Assembly: GCA_964036045.1 (NCBI GenBank)
Contig: OZ038382.1
Location: 87,095,795 to 87,159,794 of the forward strand
Reading direction: 5' to 3'
DNA: 64,000 bases
Source: Eutreptiella sp. 'Long Island Sound 2002'
Lineage: Eukaryota; Euglenozoa; Euglenophyceae; Eutreptiales; Eutreptiaceae
Part shown: positions 20,800-29,800 of the stretch, one piece after another
How the letters are laid out: every line of letters starts with the position of its first letter
How positions within the stretch are numbered: the first letter of the stretch is position 1
The notes under the pieces: generated by a model
What the model was told of the DNA's origin: nothing
The model's input: the letters and a program-made list of their open reading frames with translations, nothing else
Databases searched by the model: none
Translations under genes and position numbers: made by a program

Positions 20800-21321
20800 T
20801 TATTATTTTTTTCTGGGGCCTACCCGGGATAAGAGGAAAAAGAACATAAAAACTATTCCATCGCACCGCGGATTACCGGATATATTGAGGCAATTTATCA
20901 GCTAAATTGTTTTTGCCTCGATCGCCTCCACTATGCCCTAATAGGAAAACACGTTTTCCGGCGGCTTCGGCGCCGTGTGCCATGGTTTCTATGTTTTCCT
21001 CCTACAAATACTACAAACGCGGCATATGGCAAAGCACACACGACGAAAGCAAGAAGCATTCCAGTGGCCTATGTGTGCGCACAGCTCAAGAACCTTGGTT
21101 GTATCCGTGTGCCTACACACCAAGGTGAATTAGGATCCGTAAATCAAACTGGGACAACGCCGGACTTTTGACCGTTGGATACTAAATAACGTGCAAAATC
21201 CTTTACAATGATGCAAAAAACGCATTCATACCTGCCAGAAAAAATCTGAAATGTCTTGCCCCAGGATCCCAAATCTCAGCAGAAGGCCGCAGCGCGCGGT
21301 GACAAATGGTCGCAGAACTGG
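20800..21321. other. Left interior of the TIR element, non-coding
   Basis: AT-rich, no conserved frame and no domain. It ends in the five bases actgg (21317-21321) that are repeated at 34535-34539, the target-site duplication of the LTR retrotransposon. Confidence 0.5.
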
Positions 21322-23684
21322 TGAAGCCGGTTCGGACCCCCGTGGCCATCTTGGGGTCACTTGGGGTGTGTATCTATGTGCCGGCAAGCCGCCATTGGCT
21401 GATATCATACTCTCCCATCCACCTGAACTAACCCGATGTGATAGTGTGATAGGTTTGGCCATTCCGGCTATGAGCGGCCATATTCAGAACCGAGGCACCG
21501 CCAGCGGAGATTTATATAGCAGAATATCAGGAATCAACAGGGTTTTATTATCATAATGTTTCCGTAATTTTTCAGCCTTTCGTTCTGATAGTCAATGTAT
21601 CGGCGACTGTCAGTTGGCTCGCGATTTTGCGTTAACCGATTGGTTAACTGTTATTTCCAGATATTTTGGCGGAAACGTTTCTGAAGGGTCAGATTTCATC
21701 TGTAAAGGGTTCGTTGCTTCCGCAATTTTCTAAATAAGCACTCGAAAATTTAATCGGAATTTTTCGTGATGTCGAAATCAGATTTTCGACTTCGACATCG
21801 CCGCACTTGATCTGGACTTCTTCGAGTGGTCAAACTCCTTCCCCTATGCCCGAATCAGGTTTCCCTTATACTTGCCACCCATTTGACTTGGAGATATAAG
21901 GGAAACAAAATCGAATCGTGGGATCACTTAGAAGAGCCATATCTACGCGCGAGTGTGAGGAATGAGAATAAGGAAGGTTGGGTTGGAACTGCCTTGGTCT
22001 CAACTTAATTTAGGAAGCATCAAACGCCTTTGGTGCGCACACATGCCCGGTGTAGCAAGTAGAAAGGGTCAAGAGGGTATAAAGTGATATATAACTCTTG
22101 GACCGTGCAACCGAATATTTTAATGCGACTTGCGAGTGTGCCGCATGGGTGTTGGGGTTGCATAGCAACTTTCCTTGGGTTCCTACGTATTTTTAACGTG
22201 GGGTTATGCCAATGGAGGGACATGGCATATCATGGTGGGAGCCACTTTTGAGGGTATATTTTATATGTATGATATGTGTCTTGATATGCTCACGCCCATG
22301 TTATATATCTTCGTGTGGCCGAAGAGATGAGGAGCCATACGTGACAAGGGCTTTGCCCATGTCCTAATTGTGGGATTCAAAGCGCTAGACCAAGTCTACC
22401 GCGTATGTATTGCTCATGGTATGTTTGACAAAGAGATCCATGGGTGCACTCCCATTTTCATGGGGCATGTGGATATTAGTGGCGAAGGTATCTCCATGCG
22501 ACTGATTGGGGATCCAAGTGGGGGAATTGTTCGCAAATGGTCTCAATCATTTGTGTATTGAATCATGAGCGGATATCATGGGTGAGCGTAGAGATATACT
22601 ATCATGACAACTTTGTATTTGGTCATATTTTCATGTTTTTGACCTCAATTTTTGCTCATTTTTGCGTTTTGTGTACTCATCTGGTCAGCAAACAGCGAGA
22701 AGCCCATGGAGAGTCGAACCATGGTATGTTGTTCATATGTTGGCATATGCTTTGGAGTTGAACACCACCATATGCCGGATCGCGTACTCCATTTGGCTTG
22801 GCGCACGAAGGATTACAAAATTTGGTCTTAAGATCATGGGCTGACTTGGGCAGTGCGTGGCGCCCATATCCGAAGAGGTTTCGAGGGTAATATGGGGATG
22901 TACATGGGCATTGGCCTTTGGTCTCTATCCTCCATGAATACTAGACTTCGATTCCATGCATGCTTTGAGCCTTCGGATAATTGGTAACTTCAATTTTGAG
23001 CATTTTTTTGTTATATGGCCAATATGATGTGAATTGGCAGTTTTTTGGCATGTCATGAGTTCAAACTCATAGGTCATTCCTCTAAGCCCATTCGACTCCA
23101 AGTCCAACCAAGGTTATGTCAGGGTAGGGCATGGTCCTGAGTGCCACTTTAGGCCATGACACGCCACCTCCCCTATTGGGCTAGGATTTATAGGCTTGGG
23201 AGTAAACACATTTTTGGGGTTTGTGTAGTGACTTGTGACACATGGCATTCAGCCATCTAATTTGACCTGGTTCAGGGCAATATGTTGGTGAGTCAAGGGA
23301 AGGTCTTGAGTCCAGGGAATGATGGGTTTATGGCTGTGAGTGTGAATGTTTACCTCTTTCCCCAACTTTGCTTCATATGTGTTCATATGCCAATTTCAGG
23401 GCTTTCTTCCTTGGTGCAATTCTTGTACATGCCCGCCACCGTGGGAATGACGGTGTGCTGAACGAAAGCCCGCAGCCTGATTTGGATTGTGAATTGGGTT
23501 ATTGCCATACTTGTGGGATCTGGTTGCCATTCAGGGTTGAAGGAGGATTGTATTTTCTATTTTCTATATTTTTGGTTTTGGACCCTGGATTTTGATAAAT
23601 GCAAGCATTGATCCGGAGCAAGTCAGCGGGGATTACAGGCGGAAGGGGCACAGCGGGGGCCGGTCCTGGTAGGGACCTTCTTTA
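21322..23684 (+). repeat. 5' LTR of the chromovirus
   Basis: Direct repeat partner of 32172-34535, starting TG (tgaagccgg) and ending ...ccttcttta, so the ends are TG...TA rather than the usual TG...CA. If the last A belongs to the target duplication, the LTR ends TTT. The length, about 2.36 kb, is large for an LTR. A TATA-like tttatatag lies at 21511-21519. A 9-bp hairpin-forming inverted repeat (gatgtcgaa / ttcgacatc) lies at about 21769-21800. A 63-codon frame is conserved in both LTRs (22370-22561 here), with no recognised product. Confidence 0.92.
21511..21519 (+). promoter_or_regulatory. TATA-like box in 5' LTR
   Basis: The sequence tttatatag is conserved in the 3' LTR at 32361-32369. 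It lies about 190 bases into the LTR and is followed by a CA-rich stretch where transcription could start. No transcript data are available, so this is a candidate only. Confidence 0.3.
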
Positions 23685-23696
23685 TGGTAGCAGAGG
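23685..23696 (+). promoter_or_regulatory. Primer binding site, initiator Met tRNA
   Basis: tggtagcagagg lies one base after the 5' LTR and is complementary to the 3' end of an initiator methionine tRNA ending CCTCTGCTACCA. Most Ty3/gypsy elements are primed by this tRNA. The match continues for 12 bases and then stops. This fixes the orientation and the inner LTR border. Confidence 0.8.
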
Positions 23697-23904
23697 CTTA
23701 CCTGCTGCCCCTACCAACCGCCGACCCGGGGACTTGGGCCCTTATGAGCCCTGCCCAAGTACGCCCCGGGTGCGTATTGTGGACTCGGTGGAGACCACGC
23801 CGGAGATTAGAGCCATAGAAGGACCGAGACGTTCAAGAGCATGGCGAACTCCGGAATTTGAAGCCGGAAGAGAAGAACGACACTCGGGAAGAGGAGGACG
23901 TGAC

Positions 23905-26175
23905 ATGGAGGACCTCGTCTCCATGTGTGAGCGTCGCTGCCGAAAGGCATGCAACCTCCGCTCAGCCGCGGAGGACTCTGATGAGGCATGCCATTCAGGC
24001 AGCAGTGGAGGACGGGCCCGGCGCTACCGGAAGCGCGGGTCACCCAAGTCCGCGGCAAGGGACGCCGGGGCTATGGACACGGACCCCAGCCCGGTCAGGC
24101 TGTGGGAATCCGAGGGGCACTCCGAGGGCTACCGGACAGCCCACGAGCCACCTTCGGAGCCGGAGATGTCAGCGCCGATCGCCAGGGCGCATACGGCTCC
24201 CGAGCCCGCCCTGCAGCACGACGCCGAGGGCTTGGAGAGGCCAGCCAGGGCCCGGACGGCACCTGTGCCCCGGCACACGGGCCCAGAGACGGACGCCATA
24301 GGCGATACGCCTATGGGCGATGAGTCTGAGGTGCCGGGAACCGCGGGATGCGCTGAATCCGGCGGAAAGCACGCTACGTGCCACTGCGAGCACGTGTCCT
24401 TCCTCATGGGCAAGTACCCGAAGATGGGGATGGACGCCATCGTGAATCATCTTGACCGCCTGGACAACGCCAAGGACGCTCTAGAGGAGGACGTCGCGGG
24501 GATCCTGGACGACCTGTCGGCCGCGGAGAACCACATGGAGGAGCTGCGAGCGGATCAGGCCCGGTACCGGGAGAATCTGGAGCTGGCCCTGCAGAAGCAG
24601 CAGCAAGTGGTAGACAGCCTCCTCCACTTAGTGGAGGACATGTCGGGACGCCTGAGAAGGCTAGAGGAGCGGCAGCCCCTCGCCTCGGGTCCGGAGCTCC
24701 CGGCAAAGCCGGCCGCGGTGGAGCTGGTGGAGCGGGTTAAGACCCTCAGGAGCGCCATGGAGAAACCCATGGGCGGCCCTGCAGAGGCACCCTACGCGCC
24801 TCCGCGTGTAGACCCGGGTGCGCTGCCGTATGTTCCCCTGTTCAGCGAGTCCACAATGCTCGGGGAACACACGGCACCGGCTGGGTCCAGGCGGGAAGGG
24901 CACGTAGCCACGGACCCGAGGAGCCTGACGGTGCAGATGTCCCACGCCGCCCAGGATCTACCGCCATCAACGACTACCTATGCAGTTTATGCGGAAGAGG
25001 AGATCCAGAACCAGACCACGCAGGGGCAAACCATGGGAAGGGCCGACAGACATGGTCGAGGGCATCCAAGCGGAAATCTGTGGGCGAAGGACCCCAATAC
25101 GGGGATATGGACGGCCGATGGAAGAAGTCCTTCCCGCATTCCAAACCCCATGGGTTCAGGCCCAACTGGACCGCACTCCATGGAGGAGAGGGATGTACGG
25201 GGAGTGTACTCAAACCCCCCGGCCACAGGTGGTATCCGTCTCGGTGGAGTGGTGGCTGGAGACGTCGGAGACGCCATCAGGATCGACGACCTCAGGGGAA
25301 TCAAAATCCCCTATTACGACGGGAACCCGTCCAACCTGGATGACTTCATCCTGGACTGGGAGGACTTCGCCGAGGAGGTCGTCGGCGAGATGCGGGGAGC
25401 GCCGCGGGACAAGTGGGTATGCCGGACATTCCCACACCGCTTGGCGCAGGACCTGAAGGAGGAGCTGCGGGATCAGATCCGGGAAGGATTGATCCGGACG
25501 GAGCAGGCCTGCCTCCAATGGTTGGAGGATGAGGAGCGGGTGGACGCTCCTAACCAGAAGCTGGAGGACCTGTGGTCCATTCCACTGCCGCTGGACCGCG
25601 GTGAATTGCGGGTCCGGGAGTGGAACAGGTATCTGCGGAAGTACCGCAGATGCCTCAAGTTGGTGGAAGACTGGAACGAGGCCAGTGAAATCCGCCACTT
25701 GCTGAAGGACGTCCTCCCCGGCAGCTGGAAGAGGAGAGTGGAGGACGAGGAGAAGAAGCGCGCCAAGAGACGCGTGGCGGTGAGGATTATGGCGGCAGAG
25801 GATACCCACGCGGGTATCATGGAGTTCTTCAGGAGGAACCTGGGCGAACCCGACCGTATGTTGGGCCTGAAGAACGCCGTGTACGTGGAGGTATTCGGGG
25901 ACTCCATGGGGCAAAGGTTGCTGCGCCTAAACAACGTGGAGTGGAGGCGCGGGGAGCCGCTGAAGATGCAAGTCATCTTCGCTCGCATGAGCCTGGACGA
26001 GATCGTGAAGTACATCACGGTGGAGTTGAAGCTCAATGCGAAGAACGAGGCCCACGTGCAGGATCGGCATGGTCATGGACAACGAGGACACCGAGACGAC
26101 CGCCATCATCGGGAGATCCAGGAGGACACGGCCAACTCCGCGGAGGATGGAAGTGGAAGTGGCCAAGACCACTAG
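23905..26175 (+). CDS. gag: Gag (matrix/capsid part), ends at a TAG
   Basis: I choose the ATG at 23905 (MEDLVSMCERRC); the frame is open further upstream to an ATG at 23599, but that one lies inside the LTR and before the primer site. The protein is about 756 residues: a proline/charged N-terminal region, then a coiled coil (about 24460-24680, 'ALEEDVAGILDDLSAAENHM'). A capsid-like domain at about 25270-26040 begins 'IPYYDGNPSNLDDFILDWED', typical of the Retrotrans_gag family (W...F......A...L). Gag assembles the particle that holds the RNA. It stops at TAG (26173-26175), but the same frame continues as protein-like sequence with the zinc knuckle, so the natural Gag probably spans both parts. 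Confidence 0.75.
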   Translation: MEDLVSMCERRCRKACNLRSAAEDSDEACHSGSSGGRARRYRKRGSPKSAARDAGAMDTDPSPVRLWESEGHSEGYRTAHEPPSEPEMSAPIARAHTAPEPALQHDAEGLERPARARTAPVPRHTGPETDAIGDTPMGDESEVPGTAGCAESGGKHATCHCEHVSFLMGKYPKMGMDAIVNHLDRLDNAKDALEEDVAGILDDLSAAENHMEELRADQARYRENLELALQKQQQVVDSLLHLVEDMSGRLRRLEERQPLASGPELPAKPAAVELVERVKTLRSAMEKPMGGPAEAPYAPPRVDPGALPYVPLFSESTMLGEHTAPAGSRREGHVATDPRSLTVQMSHAAQDLPPSTTTYAVYAEEEIQNQTTQGQTMGRADRHGRGHPSGNLWAKDPNTGIWTADGRSPSRIPNPMGSGPTGPHSMEERDVRGVYSNPPATGGIRLGGVVAGDVGDAIRIDDLRGIKIPYYDGNPSNLDDFILDWEDFAEEVVGEMRGAPRDKWVCRTFPHRLAQDLKEELRDQIREGLIRTEQACLQWLEDEERVDAPNQKLEDLWSIPLPLDRGELRVREWNRYLRKYRRCLKLVEDWNEASEIRHLLKDVLPGSWKRRVEDEEKKRAKRRVAVRIMAAEDTHAGIMEFFRRNLGEPDRMLGLKNAVYVEVFGDSMGQRLLRLNNVEWRRGEPLKMQVIFARMSLDEIVKYITVELKLNAKNEAHVQDRHGHGQRGHRDDRHHREIQEDTANSAEDGSGSGQDH

Positions 26176-26709
26176 TCCCGGGAGGATCACGAGGAGGCCC
26201 ATTTCTTCGCGTTCGTGGCGCACAACGTGAAGAACCATGGGCAGGATCGGTCCAGATGGAGCCAGGTGGGACCCAGGAAGAACAGAGAAGGACCAAGGAG
26301 GATCGGGAACCCACCGCTCTCGTTCCGAGAGTACAGGTCTCAGCACGATGGGTGCTGGGTCTGTTATGGCAAGGGACACAACCATGCACATGACCACCGT
26401 CAGTGCAAGGTGTATGAGGCGGACAAGAAGGCCTACTTCGCCGCTCACCCCGAGAAGAAGCCCAAGGAGCAGCGGATTTCCGACTGGAAGGCGAAGGGCG
26501 GAGACGGGGGAAAAGGCCAAGGCAAAGGCCAAGGAAAAGGCGGAGGAAGAGGCTATGGTGGTGGACCTGGCCAAGACCGACGAGTGAGGTCGATCGAGGA
26601 AGTTGCTGAGGACATGTTGAGGACGTTGGCGGAACTCAAAGCCCAGCAAGGTGGAGGACAAAGTCCTGGCGGATCGCAGCCGGAAGGGGCTGCGGGAAGC
26701 CAAGTCTAG
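26176..26709 (+). CDS. Gag nucleocapsid segment with zinc knuckle (same frame, after TAG)
   Basis: This is the in-frame continuation of Gag after TAG 26173-26175. It contains one knuckle-like motif, CWVCYGKGHNHAHDHRQC, i.e. C-x2-C-x4-H followed by an unusually long x8 before the last Cys and extra His residues. A Gly/Lys/Gln-rich basic stretch follows (GKGQGKGQGKGGGRGYGGG), fitting RNA binding by nucleocapsid, then a short helix 'SIEEVAEDMLRTLAELKAQQ'. It ends at TAG 26707-26709, yet the frame again stays open and protein-like to TAG 26917-26919, overlapping pol. Either this copy has lost a functional Gag or the TAGs are suppressed. Confidence 0.6.
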   Translation, partial: SREDHEEAHFFAFVAHNVKNHGQDRSRWSQVGPRKNREGPRRIGNPPLSFREYRSQHDGCWVCYGKGHNHAHDHRQCKVYEADKKAYFAAHPEKKPKEQRISDWKAKGGDGGKGQGKGQGKGGGRGYGGGPGQDRRVRSIEEVAEDMLRTLAELKAQQGGGQSPGGSQPEGAAGSQV

Positions 26710-26827
26710 AGGAGCCCCCACGGGAGTGGGACCTCGGAGGTCTCTCCTCCGAAAATCAGTGGAATCCCTGAGAAGGCGAAGGCACATCGGGTGCCGAAGA
26801 AGGCTCCGGAAGAGCCAAAACCACTGA

Positions 26828-29800
26828 GTTTCGCCACTCCCAACCCCCTGGAGCGCCCTGCCAAGGGAAGTACATGTGGGTACGGGACATGGCAAGAAGG
26901 AAGGAGCGACCACGGATAGCCCCGTGGACGGGCAGGACCAACCCAAGATCTACACCATCCGTGACCATACCCTTGAAGTCCTGATGCACCCGGACGTGCT
27001 AGAGTTGCATGCCGTGAGAGTCGTCCATACACCTCATGGCGACGAGCGGCAGTTGCACTTGAAAGTGCGAGTACGGTGCGGACGAGAGGAGAGGGTGGTG
27101 GATGTGTTGGTGGATACGGGTGCCCAGGTGAGCCTGGTCCGGAGAGGGTTGTTCAAGGATGAATTCCTGCAGCCCAGCCGGAGACCGGTCCGCCTGAAGG
27201 TCGCCAACGGAGAGATTATGGGTGGTGGCACTCATGAGGCCACTATCAGGATGGAATTCTGGGAGCATGAGCGCTTGAACCGCCCTGATCAGGCGAAGAG
27301 AAGCACTCTATCCGGGAACTTCTATGTGGCCGACATTACTGATTGGGATATGATCATGGGGTACTACTTCATGGTGGCCAACGCCATTGGAGCCCTTCCC
27401 CATCGCGCAACGCGGGTCCGGGAGGACGATGAATGCCTCACATGGCTGTCCACGGATTATGCGTGCGGGTCATCCCAATGGAACGCTGAGGAAGAGGATC
27501 GGATCGTCCGAGCGGTGCAAGCTGTGGGTGTCAAGTCCAGAGGAGACCGTGGAGTTCAGCTCACGGAGTATGGAATGGCACCGCAAGTGTACACCAGGAT
27601 GATTCAGACGCTGGGAGCTGAAGTGCCCGAGACGGACGTCTTCGCTTCCCGGGATGCCCCACTTCTGCGGAAGTGTAGGAGGCATTGGCATCGAGGAGAC
27701 TCAGCCTTGCACAGGCATTGGGGTTTGAAGGAGTGGGGACCCATGTATTGGCATGGCTCCCTGGATAACACCAGACGTACGGTGGAGAAGATCATCGCGG
27801 ATAGGGCGAAGGGGATCCTGGTCATAACCGGCATAGGTTCCACCCCATGTCCGCTGGAGGGTCTCAAGTCGACGCTGGACTCCATCACCCTGAACGAGAT
27901 GTCATTCGGGCCAGAGGAGGAGTTGTTCATCGACGCCAAGGGTGTATCAATGCCCTCCCCGGGTCAAGCGTGGGGTACCAAGGCTTTCCTGGTGGATGGG
28001 GCGCAAGCCCAACCCACGGGTGATGAAGCATTCATCCGTAGGGTGGAGGCGGTGCCCATGAAGGTCATGTTTGAGCCCAAGGAGGGGACGGATCAGCCAA
28101 TTGATGGTATTGACGTCCTGTCCCACGCCGAGATCGACGACGTCGTCAACTACATGCGGATGGGGATGCACGACCGTGTGGCAGCCAAGAAGAGGCGGGC
28201 CATGGTCACATCTCCGCATTGGTGGGATGACAAGATGTTGGTCACCGGCAAGTACGAGAAGGACGAGTTCGTGGCGAGGGTCATGGACCACACCGCGGAC
28301 CAATACGATGGTCCGGTTGGGTCGGACCCACCAACGTGGGGTTTTCCAAGAGTGGGAACCGGTGGCGACGAGCACCAGCCCGAGGCCGCAAATTTTCGAA
28401 GATTATCGGTGGGAATCGCGACCCACGACGATGAAGACGGCATATCGGACGAGGAAAAGTCGGACTCGGACCCAGAAGAGGCCTATACCGCAGTGCGTTC
28501 GGTGGTTTCGATACCGAAGCAAGCGGCTGAAGAGGCCCAGGAGAACCCGAAGGTCGCCGAGCTGAAGGAGAGGCTGATCCATGCCTATCCGCGGCTATTC
28601 AGTGGCGTCGCCAACAAGAACCCTCCAGATCGCGGGAGGTTTGGTACAGCGAAGATCAAGCTGAAGCGGAACCCGAAGATCTATCGTCATCGGGAGTACC
28701 AACTTCAGGGCGATCGGGCCGAGGCCATGAAGAAGCTGTTGGCCGAGTTCATTGAGCGGGGATGGATCGAACCCTCCGACAGTGAGTGGGCCAGCCCAGC
28801 CTTCATCGTGCCCAAGAAGGAGAAGGGCGAGTGGAGGTTGGTGGTTGATTACAGAGGTTTGAACGAGCAGACCGAGCACGACTCGTACTCGCTCCCCCGG
28901 ATCGACTCCATCCTCCAAAAGCAACAGAAAAAGCGGATCTTCACGGTGTTGGACCTGAAACACGGTTACCACCAGATGCCGCTACATCCGGACTCCAGGC
29001 CCTGCACAGCGATGTCGACGCCGCTTGGGCCCATGCAGTGGAAAGTGGTGCCTATGGGTGCCAAGAATGGCAACGCCGTTTTCCAGCGCATGATGGAGGA
29101 CCTACTCGGTCCTGTCCGGGACTGTGCCGATCCCTTCATGGATGACATCATCATCGGGTCCGGCACGGAGAACATGACTGAGGACGAGCTCATCGACGCG
29201 CATGAGAAGGATCTGCGCCGAGTGCTCAGCGAGTTGGACAAACACAACATGGTGTGCAAGCCCACCAAAGCCTCACTATTCGTGAAGGAAGTGGAGTTCG
29301 CGGGTCACGTGGTTGGTCACGGGCAACGCCGTCCCATGCCTGGGAAGCTGGCGTCCCTGCACCACTGGGAGAAGCCCCAGACCATCAGCGAACTCCGGTC
29401 CTTCATGGGGTTCTGCAACTACTATTCGGGCTATGTCCGGATGTATGCAGAACTGTCGGGGCCGCTGCACAAGATGCTGCAAGTGGGCAAGTTCGATGGC
29501 CGGAAGGGGAGCAAGAAGAAGCTTGCCTGGACCCCTGAGGCTGAGGATGCGTTCAACCGCCTGAAGGAGCGACTCCTGGGGCAGTTGGGGTTGTTCCTGG
29601 TGGACCCGGACAAGGGATTCGTGCTACGGACAGACGCCTCGGACTATGCCGTGGGGGCAGTCCTCGAGCAAGTCCGGGACGACGGGACTCATGTTCCCGT
29701 GGCGTTTTGGAGCAGGATCCTGGCCGAGGGCCAACGCCGAACATGGACCGCGAGGGAGAAGGAGACATACGCCATTGTATGTGCGCTCAGGAAGTGGTCT

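Noticed and set aside
23599-23904. ATG at 23599 as the gag start
   Set aside because: It lies in the LTR end and upstream of the primer site, and the first 100 residues look like untranslated leader. ATG 23905 is preferred, though an earlier start cannot be excluded.
26874-26880. Start of pol at 26876
   Set aside because: The codon there is GTG; no ATG in pol phase is nearby. Pol is more likely fused to Gag by recoding.
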